Shown: positions 1-8,506 of the stretch, piece after piece
Numbering within the stretch: position 1 is the first letter of the stretch
Layout: each line of letters opens with the position of its first letter
DNA from: a virus
DNA: 22,813 nt
IMG/VR virus record: IMGVR_UViG_3300049214_000126
Location: 1-22,813 of that record
Reading direction: 5' to 3' (one strand)
Notes under the pieces: generated by a model
The model's database searches: none
Told to the model about the DNA's origin: nothing
What the model saw: only the letters and a program-made list of their open reading frames with translations
Translations under genes and position numbers: made by a program

Positions 1-97
1 GCAAGAACACTGGCCTAAAGCCTACAAAGCGTTTCGCGAAAAGTGTATGGCGGCCCCTGCTGCCAGGGAGATAGTGCTTGCGCCTACTTTGCCTTGA
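1..97 (+). CDS. 3' end of an unknown phage gene (partial)
   Basis: The reading frame is open from the left edge of the window to a TGA at 95-97 and encodes about 31 residues, including HWPKAYKAFREKC and ending in APTLP. The mixed charged and aromatic composition looks like real coding sequence. The next gene begins inside it with a 20-nt overlap, and the Shine-Dalgarno of that gene (CAGGGAG, 64-70) lies within this tail. The function cannot be inferred because only the C-terminus is present. The other two frames hit stops early or give a less protein-like composition. Confidence 0.5.
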   Translation, partial: QEHWPKAYKAFREKCMAAPAAREIVLAPTLP

Positions 98-1403
98 TGC
101 CCAAGCGAACGCGGTAGACTGGCTCCTGCGCTGCCAGGCGGCCGGGCACGCGGTCAAGTGGTATGTACCGCCTAAGCCGCGCCTCGACCCGATCGGGCGC
201 GGCCTTATCGAGCGCGTACCCGAATGGCGACCGTGGGTGCAGTGGGCCGACTTGATTTTCCTGACGGACAACACGCTCTGGATGCGCGACATGGATATGC
301 TGCGCCGGCACCAGAATACGCCGCCGATCGTGGGTGCTACGGAAGAAGTCGCCGACTGGGAACTCGACCGCAACAAAGGCATGGCGATGTTCCGCCAGAA
401 AGGCATCGCCGTTCCTAAATCGGTGGATTTTCACGACTACGACGCGGCCATCGCCTTCGTCAAAAAGCAGGACAAGGCGTTCGTGTCCAAGCCGAGCGGC
501 GATGCGGACAAGGCGTTGTCGTACGTAGCCAAGACACCCGAAGATTTGGTGTATATGCTGCAACGGTGGAAAAAACATAATAAGCGGCGCGACTTTATTT
601 TGCAGGAGAAAATCGATGGCGACGAAATGGCAGTGGGCGGGTGGTTTGGCCCTGCCGGCTTCGCACCCGGATGGTGTGAAAATTTTGAGTTTAAGAAGTT
701 ATGCGACGGCGACCGCGGACCGAATACTGGCGAGCAAGGAACTGTGCTTCGCTACACTTTACGCTCCGCATTGGCCGATGCAGTCCTTGCCCCATTCGCC
801 CCCGCCTTACGTCGGTCGGGTTACGTCGGTTACGTGGACGTAAACTGCATCATCGACGCTGCCGGTGCCCCCTGGCCTTTGGAGTTCACATGCCGCCCCG
901 GCTGGCCTACGTTCAACATTCAGCAGGCTTTGCATGAGGGAGACCCCGCGGAATGGCTGATGGACCTGGCGACGGGGCACGCCCCTTCGATCTTCGAAAA
1001 GGACACGATCGCGGCGGGCGTGGTCCTCTCGATACCGGATTACCCGTTCAACAAACTGGCAGTGGACCTGGTGACGGGGATTCCCGTCTATGGAATTCAG
1101 CCATCAATGCGGGATTCGATCCACCCCTGCGAAGTCGCCCTCGGGGCCGCCCCCCAAAAAATAAAGGGGCAAATCCTCGAAGCGCCGATCTGGGTAACGG
1201 CGGGCACGTATATTCTGGTGGGGAGCGGGACAGGGGCGACGGTGGAGGAAGCCCGCCGGCACGCCTATCAGATATTGGATCGCTTGTCGTTGCCGAATTC
1301 GCCAATGTACAGGACGGACATAGGGCACCGGCTCCGCTGGCAGTTGCCCCGCCTACAGGACCACGGATACGCCCTTGGGATGAGCTACGCGGCGACTCCC
1401 TAG
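78..1403 (+). CDS. ATP-grasp ligase resembling phosphoribosylamine-glycine ligase (PurD-like)
   Basis: The 441-residue protein has the order of a PurD-type ATP-grasp enzyme: an N-terminal pre-ATP domain (1-95), DRNKGMAMFRQKGIAVP (97-113), the ATP-binding lysine in FVSKPSGDADKA (K138), LQEKIDGDEMAVGGW (175-189), and DGDRGPNTGEQGT (210-222), close to the PurD signature DGDxGPNTGGMG. The metal-binding segment that is EFNxRFGDPE in PurD is EFTCRPGWP here (269-277), so the Asn is Thr and GDPE is lost. The family joins an amine to a carboxylate with ATP. The altered site suggests a substrate other than phosphoribosylamine (inference). The start is TTG at 78: TAG stands two codons upstream in frame and CAGGGAG lies 7 nt before it. 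The fold is well supported; the reaction is not known. Confidence 0.85.
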   Translation: MRLLCLDAQANAVDWLLRCQAAGHAVKWYVPPKPRLDPIGRGLIERVPEWRPWVQWADLIFLTDNTLWMRDMDMLRRHQNTPPIVGATEEVADWELDRNKGMAMFRQKGIAVPKSVDFHDYDAAIAFVKKQDKAFVSKPSGDADKALSYVAKTPEDLVYMLQRWKKHNKRRDFILQEKIDGDEMAVGGWFGPAGFAPGWCENFEFKKLCDGDRGPNTGEQGTVLRYTLRSALADAVLAPFAPALRRSGYVGYVDVNCIIDAAGAPWPLEFTCRPGWPTFNIQQALHEGDPAEWLMDLATGHAPSIFEKDTIAAGVVLSIPDYPFNKLAVDLVTGIPVYGIQPSMRDSIHPCEVALGAAPQKIKGQILEAPIWVTAGTYILVGSGTGATVEEARRHAYQILDRLSLPNSPMYRTDIGHRLRWQLPRLQDHGYALGMSYAATP

Positions 1404-1438
1404 CCAAGCAATCGGTCCTCACAGAGCTTGCCCTGGAC

Positions 1439-1660
1439 GTGCAGCGTGAGCTGCTGACAGTGCCGCTGCCTGGGCCAGAGGATGAGACTTTCCTTGGCGT
1501 GGCCCGCGTGAAACAGGCGACGGCCGCCGCCGTGCTCGGCACCACGACGAAGTTGCAGGAGAACGCTTTTCAGCGGGAAAAGGCCAGCAACCTCAACAAG
1601 CTGCTGGCGTCTTTCAGGGCGGGAGAGATACCGACGTTTTTGGAGGGGGAGGCGGGTTAA
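1439..1660 (+). CDS. small hypothetical phage protein
   Basis: A 73-residue frame follows the ATP-grasp gene and ends at TAA 1658-1660. It contains VKQATAAAVLGTTTKLQENA and then a Lys/Arg-rich helical stretch (FQREKASNLNKLLASFRAGE), so it is probably alpha-helical. The frame stays open far upstream, but that part is out of frame with the ATP-grasp gene and is its shadow. GTG at 1439 is the first usual start after the ATP-grasp stop and has only a weak ribosome site, so the start is uncertain. The gene converges on the end of the leftward operon with a 9-nt gap and no obvious terminator. The function is unknown. Confidence 0.5.
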   Translation: MQRELLTVPLPGPEDETFLGVARVKQATAAAVLGTTTKLQENAFQREKASNLNKLLASFRAGEIPTFLEGEAG

Positions 1661-1669
1661 CGCCGCGCG

Positions 1670-1987
1670 TCACTTCGCCACCTTCAACTTCGACTTCAAC
1701 TTCGACTTTGCCTTCCGCTGCTCTAGTGCTTTATCCGACGCAATCAGTTCCTCTAGCGCATCCGCCGCTGCCCTGGACGCTGGCGTATTTGCGGTTACAA
1801 CTGTCACAAGCAACTCAGACACCAAACCAGATATTCCCCCAAACATAGACGCAAAGCCCAGCATCGCGTTGTCTACGCAAACACTTTCCGCGTTGTACAG
1901 AGCGTAAAGTAAATTTATAATCGCTTGTACTTCCTCGTCGCTCAAAGCGTCGCCAGGAGCAGCAAGTTCCGGTTTTCTGAATGTCAC
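1670..1987 (-). CDS. small hypothetical protein, last gene of the leftward operon
   Basis: The protein has 105 residues, with a hydrophobic, glycine-containing middle (about 42-70, including MLGFASMFGGISGLVSELLV), a helix rich in Ala and Glu, and a strongly basic tail with repeated KSKLK units ending KLKVAK. It starts with GTG at 1987, overlapping the TGA of the primase-helicase gene (GTGA), so translation is probably coupled. Its last six residues equal the last six of the primase-helicase, and the DNA there is a 23-bp repeat. The hydrophobic stretch might contact a membrane, but it contains charged and polar residues and a membrane segment is not certain. No family was recognised. Confidence 0.7.
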   Translation of the reverse strand: MTFRKPELAAPGDALSDEEVQAIINLLYALYNAESVCVDNAMLGFASMFGGISGLVSELLVTVVTANTPASRAAADALEELIASDKALEQRKAKSKLKSKLKVAK

Positions 1988-2006
1988 TTTGCCACCTTCA
2001 ACTTCG
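1670..2006. repeat. pair of 23-bp direct repeats at two adjacent gene ends
   Basis: Positions 1670-1692 and 1984-2006 are the same except for one base (C/T at the seventh position). Each copy encodes the C-terminal KLKVAK plus stop of a leftward gene: the 105-residue protein and the primase-helicase. The distance between copies equals the length of the intervening gene, as expected if that gene was inserted or arose by a duplication at the 3' end. Confidence 0.85.
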
Positions 2007-4827
2007 GTTCCGGCGGCATCATGGCCACAATATTGCCCTCGACCACGCCCGCCACGACAGGATTAAGCCCGTCGAAAATATAAACCCGCGCAAACGCGAC
2101 CTGAAGCTCCCGCACGCCCGCCGAAAGCGTCATCATTTTCTCGCCCTGCAAAACCTTGTCGGTTTTGAATTTGTGCAAAACGCTGCGCTTGTCGAACTTC
2201 TTTTCAAGCAGCCACGAATCGAAGAACGATTTGTCGATGTAAATGCGATTGCTATCGCGCTCAACCCGCGCATACAACTTGCCGCGCGGGAGCAGAATAG
2301 GCACTTGATAGAACCGATCCCTGTTCTGCCATTTCTCGGGCACGACCAGAATCTTGTCCTGGTTCTCGGCCAAAAACCGTCCCAGCGGGTTCGTATTCGC
2401 CTTGAGCGACCTGCGCTCCGCTGCTGCCTCGCTGACTTGGCTGATCGCAAACTGCATGTATCTGTCCGGTGTGAACTGGAAGAAATTCAGCCCTTGCGCA
2501 ATCCGCATGGTAATATCGAGTGCGGCCAACGTGCGAATCTGATAGCGACACTCCGGACCTAATCCGGGCAGGGATTGATACTCCTTGATTTTTGCGTCAA
2601 GCGCCGCCTGCACGAAAGGCAGCCTCTGCACCACCGCCGCGATAAACTCGCGTCCGATCCAGCCGCAGTTTTGTCGGCACTCGCGCACCACTGCCAGCAT
2701 TTCGCTCTGAGAGTAGATCGAGGGCGTGACGGCATACTCAAACACCCTGGCCGCTGCCGCGTCCTCGCTGCCGCCTTTCGCCAGCCCCAACCTGTCGCGC
2801 AAGGACAGGTTGCCGCTGGTCAGGATCAGATTGTTCCAAGTATTTTCTATCTGCATCAGCGACCCGTCGCGCTGCGAACGGCGCTTCTCTCGCCCGAGCG
2901 TGAAATCCATCACAACCCGTTCGGCAATATCCGGGTCCTGAAGGGTAAATTCATCCCAATAAATCGGGAGGTTGCCGGCCTGCGCCACAAAGCGGTTGCG
3001 CGCGTTCTCGGTGTCGCTACTGACTACTGTAAAAGCTTGCTCGCTTCCCCACTGCGACAAAGCGACCCAGGCTGCGAAACTCTTGCCTGTGGCGGTGTCG
3101 GGACTGTATCCGTGGCACAGAACCGCACCGTCCCCGCCCGTGAGGCAAATGAGTGGGGCTGCGAGCGCCAGCATGATCGTGAGCATGTGCGGCTCCATGC
3201 CAGGCGCCACAAACTTGTGCGCGGCCTTCACCCAGGCTTCGCGTGTGCCTTTCGGCTGCATCAGCGCGGCGCGATTGCGTAGGTTCTCGGCCAGTGCGGC
3301 AAGCCTTTGCGACCCGTCGGCGAAGTATTCGGTTTCCGCGAGCACGAAAGACGTAACCAAATCGGGGCTACTGAACCCTGCCGGCTTAAAACCGAATTGG
3401 TCATACAAAGATGTGTATCCTTGCGGTTCCAAGTGGTTTTGCGCCGATGCGATGTAAACAGCCATGGCTCGCCAGTTACTTTCAGGAAAGGCCGGGATAA
3501 AGCGGGCGAAGGCTCCGCGCGCCTCGCGGCTGGCCAGCACGTGGTTCGGTATCTGAAATTCTTCCCATCCCTTGGTCGCCTTGTGGCGAAAAACCGAGCC
3601 TAAGCCGTGGCCTAATTCGCTCTTGGTCATGCGCGCAAGATAAAGTGGACGGGTGTAGATCGGCGCGATTTTCGCGTCCTCCCCTTCGCTTTCCAGGTAG
3701 TAAACCCCCCTGTCGTCCGTCTTGAAAGGCCAGGGGGCTTTTGGTATATCGCTCGGCGGTTCGCCGGGCTGAACCCTCGGCGCGCTCCCAGCTTGGCCAG
3801 TCGCAGCCGCGCGGCCGAGCTGCACCGGGCTTGTGATCCTGCCTTTGTGCGGGCATCCCTCGCACCCCTGCGGCCAGTGTTTCTCCAACGTGGCACAGGT
3901 CGTGCCGCCCGTTGTTTTTGCGCGCACCCGATCGAGCTTCTCTGCTGTCTCTGCCTCGGTGTACGTTTCGTGGGCAGATGACCATTCTTGCGCCAGCGCA
4001 TCGCCATCCTCGCACCAAGCGAGCACACCTATCAGCGGATACCAGCACCCGGAGCGCGCCTGCTTGTTGTCGCGCATGTCCGCAAGCTGGAGGCAGTGTT
4101 GCGCCGCCAGGGCGGCACTCGCCGGCGGTGCCGCGCCGTGCATATCGCCCAAAAAACCCCCCGCCGGCCGGGTCGGGCGAGACAAACCGGCGGGGGGCGG
4201 CGAAAGCGTGCTGCGAGCCGCTCCGGCGAGCGCGGCGAGCACAGCTTTCGTTTCGTTGAGGCGAATGTCGCCCCACAACTCGACCGGCTTCGGCTCGGCC
4301 TTGCGGTTGAACGTGCCGGGATACCGCAGTATCCGCACCAAATCGGTCGTGACCGCGTGATCCAGCGCGAGACCAGCCGAGCGGCAGTGCTCGCTCAAAA
4401 CCGTCGCCGCCGGCAACCATACGGCGGGAGGAATGGCTTCGTCTAGCACGATGTAGCAGTGCAGTCCGTTGCCGCTGTTCACCCACGTAGGTAACACGCC
4501 GAGACTGCTGACCAGAGACGCGACGGCCCTTGCTGCTTCCGCCTGGCTCGCATAGGCCCCGGGCTTTACGTCCGCATCGAGGCGGAAGGTTTTCAGCGAG
4601 TGAACCAGCTCTCCAAGTCTGCGGCGGCCTGTTAGACTTGCTGTACAAAAGTAGACATCCTCGCCAGTAGCGTCGATACTTTGAAGGTCGGTCACTAACG
4701 AAAAGTTATCACTATAAAAACGGTGCGAAGGCTTTCCGACCTTGTGTTTTATCATCAGGCACCGGAGTCCTTGCTCCGGTAAAACGGCGTCAGCGAACCG
4801 GGTCGTATAGAAACTCGTTTCGGACAA
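1984..4827 (-). CDS. phage primase-helicase (AEP-like primase fused to DUF927-like ATPase)
   Basis: The protein has 947 residues. The N-terminal half matches phage archaeo-eukaryotic-type primases: FADAVLPEQGLRCLMI (11-26), the acidic DAD (84-86), SGNGLHCYIVL (118-128) and LRYPGTFNRK (167-176). A cysteine cluster follows (C311, C322, C325), a likely zinc site. The C-terminal half is a DUF927-type helicase with a P-loop in HGYSPDTATGKS (572-583) and Walker B PIYWDEF (621-627). The protein should prime and unwind DNA at the phage fork. The start is TTG at 4827: AAAGGAAG lies 9 nt upstream, and the N-terminal residues it adds are conserved-looking, so the later ATG at 4755 is less likely. It overlaps the upstream HTH gene by 38 nt. 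Confidence 0.88.
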   Translation of the reverse strand: MSETSFYTTRFADAVLPEQGLRCLMIKHKVGKPSHRFYSDNFSLVTDLQSIDATGEDVYFCTASLTGRRRLGELVHSLKTFRLDADVKPGAYASQAEAARAVASLVSSLGVLPTWVNSGNGLHCYIVLDEAIPPAVWLPAATVLSEHCRSAGLALDHAVTTDLVRILRYPGTFNRKAEPKPVELWGDIRLNETKAVLAALAGAARSTLSPPPAGLSRPTRPAGGFLGDMHGAAPPASAALAAQHCLQLADMRDNKQARSGCWYPLIGVLAWCEDGDALAQEWSSAHETYTEAETAEKLDRVRAKTTGGTTCATLEKHWPQGCEGCPHKGRITSPVQLGRAAATGQAGSAPRVQPGEPPSDIPKAPWPFKTDDRGVYYLESEGEDAKIAPIYTRPLYLARMTKSELGHGLGSVFRHKATKGWEEFQIPNHVLASREARGAFARFIPAFPESNWRAMAVYIASAQNHLEPQGYTSLYDQFGFKPAGFSSPDLVTSFVLAETEYFADGSQRLAALAENLRNRAALMQPKGTREAWVKAAHKFVAPGMEPHMLTIMLALAAPLICLTGGDGAVLCHGYSPDTATGKSFAAWVALSQWGSEQAFTVVSSDTENARNRFVAQAGNLPIYWDEFTLQDPDIAERVVMDFTLGREKRRSQRDGSLMQIENTWNNLILTSGNLSLRDRLGLAKGGSEDAAAARVFEYAVTPSIYSQSEMLAVVRECRQNCGWIGREFIAAVVQRLPFVQAALDAKIKEYQSLPGLGPECRYQIRTLAALDITMRIAQGLNFFQFTPDRYMQFAISQVSEAAAERRSLKANTNPLGRFLAENQDKILVVPEKWQNRDRFYQVPILLPRGKLYARVERDSNRIYIDKSFFDSWLLEKKFDKRSVLHKFKTDKVLQGEKMMTLSAGVRELQVAFARVYIFDGLNPVVAGVVEGNIVAMMPPEPKLKVAK

Positions 4828-5098
4828 GACGCAGCGCTTCCTTTATCTCGTTAATCGGCAAACTTTGGTCAACAGGAAGCCTTTGCTGCGCAACAGCTTT
4901 GTGGATACGAGCGAGTTTATTTTCGATACTTTGCCGGCGCTCAATCGCCTGCCGCCGGCGCGGTAAAAAGTCGAGGTCGGACAACCATCGTTGCAGCGTC
5001 GGCAGCGGCAGGTCAAGCAGAACCGCGAGATCGGCCGGGCGGCACCCAGCCGCCCGCATCGCGTCCTTCAGTCGATCGGCAAAAAGTGGCTCAGTCAC
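4790..5098 (-). CDS. small helix-turn-helix protein
   Basis: The protein has 102 residues. Residues 3-40 (FADRLKDAMRAAGCRPADLA, then VLLDLPLPTLQRWLSDLDFL) read as a Cro/XRE-like helix-turn-helix, and the rest is a basic helix. It starts with GTG at 5098, overlapping the TGA of the preceding gene (GTGA), and its 3' end overlaps the primase-helicase by 38 nt. It may be a DNA-binding accessory of replication or a regulator; the sequence does not decide. HTH assignment moderate, role unknown. Confidence 0.7.
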   Translation of the reverse strand: MTEPLFADRLKDAMRAAGCRPADLAVLLDLPLPTLQRWLSDLDFLPRRRQAIERRQSIENKLARIHKAVAQQRLPVDQSLPINEIKEALRLVRNEFLYDPVR

Positions 5099-6345
5099 GA
5101 CAGACCCGGAATACCCTTCAAGATTTCATCGATCGCCGCACTTGTGGGCTGCGGGTTCAACACGACTGCCTGACTTGCGGGCAAACTGCCATTTGTTTGG
5201 GCAGGGAGGGGTTGCGTAGCTGCCACGCCGCCGGAATAGGCATTGGTGGCAGGCTGCGTAGTGAACACGCCGAGCGGTTGAGAGGCGGCGACAGGCTGCG
5301 CCTGAGCGGCTTCCGGGTTCCGGGGCGGTCTGCCGCGGCGACGGGGCGCTTCCTGCACCGTATTGGAGGCCTGCTGCGAAGGCAGGTGCTGAGCTGCCGC
5401 CGCCATGGCCTGCGCCTGCATGGCCTGGAATTGCGCCCACTGAGCAGGATCGACACCGGGAGGGCATGTCGGGGCAACCGGCGTGGTTGCGGCTTGGGGA
5501 GCGGGAGCGGGAGCGAGAGCGGGAGCGGGAGCGGGAGCGAGAGTGAGCTGTTCGACCAATTTCTGCACCACTTCGCCGATCTGCCGTGGTTGCTCGGCCT
5601 GCTGCACCGGCCCACCGGCTTCCTGCAAGCCGATCTGCAACAGCGCCACTTCCGCCTGGTAGGCGGCCTGCACCGCCGCATCTTCGGCCTGAGATACCCA
5701 ATCGAGGGCGCGGAACGCGAATTGCGGAAAATTCGCCTCGGGCACGAAGGTAAGTCGAGTGACAACCATCGTCACGGCCGCGCCGTTGGCCTCTGTTTCC
5801 TTCGCGTAAGCAGCCAGGTTTTTTAGCGAGGCGCCGGGAACGTCGAGTTCCCAAGAGCCGGGTAGCAGCACACGCTCGCCGGCCGCCTTGTTCGGCGCGA
5901 ACACCAGCACCGCCATGCGTTTCACGTCAGAGCAGGCCTTGGTCGGCTTGCCAGAAACGCCAACGTTGCTGCCCCATTTATTGAGGTCGCATGTCGCGCA
6001 TACCTCGGACACCGGATCGGGCACTCGATCGCCAGGCCCCTGGCCGTTGTCCGCCCAGCAATCGGGAGCAGTGCCCTCCTTGTTCGGGTCGTACGCACCT
6101 TCGTAGTAACGCTTCGAGATATTCGGGTTCGCGCGGACCAGGATCACGTCGAGTTCCATGGTGCCGGTGTAGGTTTTATCGCCTTCCGCCGATATAAGCG
6201 CCCACTTGCTGCCGGCGTAACTGATTTTCTGCCAACTACCCGTGGGCAGATTGGACAGGATCGATTGATGGGCGGAAACGGCGGCGTGCCGGCGCAAATG
6301 CGCGGGGACGTTGGCGCCGAAATTAAAGATTGCGAGTTCGTTCAT
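5095..6345 (-). CDS. putative phage ssDNA-binding / recombination-associated protein
   Basis: The 416-residue protein has a folded N-terminal part (about 1-220) that includes WALISAEGDKTYTG, VRANPNISKRYYEGAYDP and a cysteine cluster (CATCDLNKWGS and KACSDVKRMAV), as in a conserved phage protein usually found beside replication genes. I recall that family as ssDNA-binding-like, but this is not proven here. The second half is low complexity: alternating Ala-Pro (APAPAPALAPAPAP), Gln/Ala-rich stretches, and a basic RRRGRPPRNP resembling an AT-hook. It ends DEILKGIPGLS. The ATG at 6345 has a perfect AGGAGG 8 nt upstream, inside the end of the preceding gene, which suggests high expression, as expected for a coating protein. 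Confidence 0.65.
   Translation of the reverse strand: MNELAIFNFGANVPAHLRRHAAVSAHQSILSNLPTGSWQKISYAGSKWALISAEGDKTYTGTMELDVILVRANPNISKRYYEGAYDPNKEGTAPDCWADNGQGPGDRVPDPVSEVCATCDLNKWGSNVGVSGKPTKACSDVKRMAVLVFAPNKAAGERVLLPGSWELDVPGASLKNLAAYAKETEANGAAVTMVVTRLTFVPEANFPQFAFRALDWVSQAEDAAVQAAYQAEVALLQIGLQEAGGPVQQAEQPRQIGEVVQKLVEQLTLAPAPAPALAPAPAPQAATTPVAPTCPPGVDPAQWAQFQAMQAQAMAAAAQHLPSQQASNTVQEAPRRRGRPPRNPEAAQAQPVAASQPLGVFTTQPATNAYSGGVAATQPLPAQTNGSLPASQAVVLNPQPTSAAIDEILKGIPGLS
5497..5544. repeat. hexanucleotide microsatellite (GGGAGC)8, imperfect
   Basis: Eight consecutive 6-bp units are present, GGGAGC with three single-base variants (two GAGAGC-type units). They encode the Ala-Pro alternation in the tail of the putative ssDNA-binding protein. 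A change in unit number would add or remove Ala-Pro pairs without shifting the frame. Confidence 0.9.
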
Positions 6346-6348
6346 AAA

Positions 6349-6747
6349 CTAGGCCCTCCTGACCTGCGCTGAAACCAAATACGACACTTCGATGCCTTGC
6401 GGCACACCGCGCGAGGCCGAATTGTCGAGATATTCCTTAATGGCTTTCGTGTCCACTTCAGCGACGAAAAAATCAAGGTCGTGTTGCAACGCGAAAATCT
6501 CCAACTCGTGGCGATCCGTCACCTTGATATTGCACCGCTCCACCGTCAGCACGGTGCCGTGCTCCGTCTTGGCGTTTTTAAGACCGGCCTCGTTCAGCTT
6601 GGCTAAAAACCAACCTTCCATCTTTTTGAGGTTTTCGTTCAGCGGTGCAAGCTCGGCTTTATGCTTTTCCGCCAGCGCCTCTTTTTCGTCGCGCGTTTTG
6701 ATATAAGCCGCGACGACACGCTCGAAATCCAGTGAGGCACCGCTCAT
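6349..6747 (-). CDS. conserved phage protein with N-terminal coiled coil
   Basis: The protein has 132 residues. Residues 15-55 are a charged helix (KTRDEKEALAEKHKAELAPL and onward) likely to form a coiled coil. The rest (EAGLKNAKTEHGTVLTVERC, then FVAEVDTKAIKEYLD and VPQGIEVSYLVSAQVRR) has the layout of a conserved family of roughly 130-140 residues found near phage ssDNA-binding and nuclease genes, of unknown function. The ATG at 6747 has GGAGG 8 nt upstream and overlaps the stop of the preceding small gene (TAATG). It may be a partner of the neighbouring putative ssDNA-binding protein, by context only. Confidence 0.75.
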   Translation of the reverse strand: MSGASLDFERVVAAYIKTRDEKEALAEKHKAELAPLNENLKKMEGWFLAKLNEAGLKNAKTEHGTVLTVERCNIKVTDRHELEIFALQHDLDFFVAEVDTKAIKEYLDNSASRGVPQGIEVSYLVSAQVRRA

Positions 6748-6926
6748 TAGGCTTGCCTCCTAATAAGTCGAACCACCTTGACTTTATCGTACATGTCGAA
6801 AAAGTCGAGGTGAGGATCGCGGTGCTCGCCCCAGGTCTCGACGGCTTCAAGAATATAATCTTTGGCGTCGGCAAACCGCACACCGTCCAGTAATGTAAGC
6901 GTTACCTTAAACTCCATCTTTTTCAT
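6747..6926 (-). CDS. 59-residue hypothetical protein
   Basis: Reading the gap between the helicase and the coiled-coil gene on the minus strand gives a clean 59-residue frame that starts MKKMEFKVTLTLLDGVRFAD and ends VKVVRLIRRQA. The ATG at 6926 overlaps the helicase TGA (ATGA), and its TAA shares a base with the next ATG (TAATG), so it fits the tight packing of the operon. It looks like a small alpha/beta protein with two strands (FKVTLTLLDG and VKVVRLI) around a helix. The function is unknown. A longer frame on the same strand here is a shadow. Confidence 0.8.
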   Translation of the reverse strand: MKKMEFKVTLTLLDGVRFADAKDYILEAVETWGEHRDPHLDFFDMYDKVKVVRLIRRQA

Positions 6927-8506
6927 CTGCCCGCCCTCACCATTTCAAGAATCGCACCTTGTAAACTACTCTTTTCCGCCAAGCGCCGGTAAATCTCCTT
7001 CTCGACCGGCGTGCTGGCGAGCCTGGCAATCAGCATCTTGCGCTTTTGCCCAGGCCGGTTCATCCGCGCATTCGCCTGCTCGTAAACCTCCAGCCGATCC
7101 GATGGCGCATACCAAACAGTAGTATTTGCAGCGACAAGAGTAAGGCCATGGGCCATTGTGCCGGGGTCCGCCACGATGATGCGCGGCGTCTCCGTATTCT
7201 CGAAATTCTGGAAAATGACACCGCGCTGTTTGGCCGATACATTGCCGTTCACCATCTCGACGGAAAATTCTTTCGAGAGATAGCGGTAAAGCATTTCCAC
7301 GACGCTCGTCAACGGGGCAAAAACCAGTACTTTGCCGCTGGCCTCGCGGCACAGCTCATTCAAGGCGTCAAGGCGTGGGCTGCAATCCAGGTGATGGGCT
7401 CGGCGCTGCTGGTCGTATATTTCGCCGCACGCGATCTGAATGAGCTTCATACGGAGCACGCCTTCGTTGACGGCATCGATCCGCTCGCCCGTGGCCATCT
7501 GCACCGACAAGTCTTTACGCAGCGCATCGTACGCAGCCTGCTGCTCTTTGGACAAAGCTACTTCCAGTGGTGGCGGAATCTGGCAATCGGGCAAATCCAT
7601 ACATTCGTCGCGAGCGAACCGAATGGCGGGCGTCAGGATCGAAAACGCCGCGGCTTTCGCCGCCGGTCGCGCTACCCATTTGAAGCTGCTCGCTTTCCAC
7701 ATCGTGCGCTCGCGGAAAGCATCGAACGGCTCGGTATAGTCCTTGCGCACAATCCGCGCCTGGCTCCAAGCGTCCGTCGGCTGGTTCGGCACCGGAGTGC
7801 CGCTCATCCAGGTGATATACGGTTTGTTGTGGATTGTGGCGCGCAGCACGCGACTACGAAAAGTCGTGTGATCCTTGAACGCGCTCCCCTCGTCCACTAT
7901 CACCGCGTCGATATCCTCGCGGTCACGCAGCGTGAGCGCAATGCCGCCAAGCACGAGTTTTCGCCCGCGCTGCGTGCCGATCGCAAGCCCGTCATGGTTC
8001 AGAATGTAGAAATCGCGTTTTTGCGCTAGTGCAGAGGCGCGCTCCTTCCGGTCGCCATAGACCAGGATGCTTGAGCGGCGATTCATGAAGTGTCGGAATA
8101 TCTCGTCTGCCCATGCTCGCCTGAGAATTGATAGCGGGGCAAGAATGACCGCGCGATGAACCATCCCGAGCCGCATGAGATAGTCGTAGGCCCACAATGC
8201 TGCCAAGGTTTTTCCGACACCCATTTCAGAGAGGTTGAAGCTGCGAGGGTGCGCCGCAATGAAAGCGGCCATGAGGCGCTGATGCGCCATGGGGGTAATG
8301 CCGGGCTTGCTGGGCCAGTCATAGGTTATCTCCATCAGCGACGGCACGGGCAGGCCGATCAACCGCAACACCTGTATGTTTGGCTGCGTGGCTTTCACGG
8401 CGACATGCGTGCCGATCTGGTGCGCGGCGTCGGGCAGGTACTGCAGCACGGCGGGGGCGTGCTCGGCCGGGTAGATAATCGCGCGGTGCGCGGCGCTGAA
8501 GATCAT
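6923..8506 (-). CDS. SF2 helicase / SNF2-like ATPase
   Basis: The protein has 527 residues with a full helicase core: MAHQRL (73-78), Walker A EMGVGKT (94-100), LAPLSILRRAW (122-132), Walker B VIVDEGS (202-208), motif III SGTP (235-238), VLVFAPLTSVVEML (393-406) and motif VI QANARMNRPGQ (477-487). The RPGQ ending of motif VI is typical of the SNF2 group within SF2. It should be an ATP-driven translocase acting on DNA, perhaps displacing bound proteins or remodelling forks. The first 60 residues carry no recognised motif. The ATG at 8506 overlaps the TGA of the PAPS-reductase-like gene (ATGA). No nuclease domain is fused, but two nuclease genes lie just upstream in the operon. Confidence 0.9.
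   Translation of the reverse strand: MIFSAAHRAIIYPAEHAPAVLQYLPDAAHQIGTHVAVKATQPNIQVLRLIGLPVPSLMEITYDWPSKPGITPMAHQRLMAAFIAAHPRSFNLSEMGVGKTLAALWAYDYLMRLGMVHRAVILAPLSILRRAWADEIFRHFMNRRSSILVYGDRKERASALAQKRDFYILNHDGLAIGTQRGRKLVLGGIALTLRDREDIDAVIVDEGSAFKDHTTFRSRVLRATIHNKPYITWMSGTPVPNQPTDAWSQARIVRKDYTEPFDAFRERTMWKASSFKWVARPAAKAAAFSILTPAIRFARDECMDLPDCQIPPPLEVALSKEQQAAYDALRKDLSVQMATGERIDAVNEGVLRMKLIQIACGEIYDQQRRAHHLDCSPRLDALNELCREASGKVLVFAPLTSVVEMLYRYLSKEFSVEMVNGNVSAKQRGVIFQNFENTETPRIIVADPGTMAHGLTLVAANTTVWYAPSDRLEVYEQANARMNRPGQKRKMLIARLASTPVEKEIYRRLAEKSSLQGAILEMVRAGR

Noticed and set aside
1048-1545. Minus-strand frame over the end of the ATP-grasp gene.
   Set aside because: It is a GC-rich shadow with Ser/Arg/Pro-biased composition and no ribosome site.
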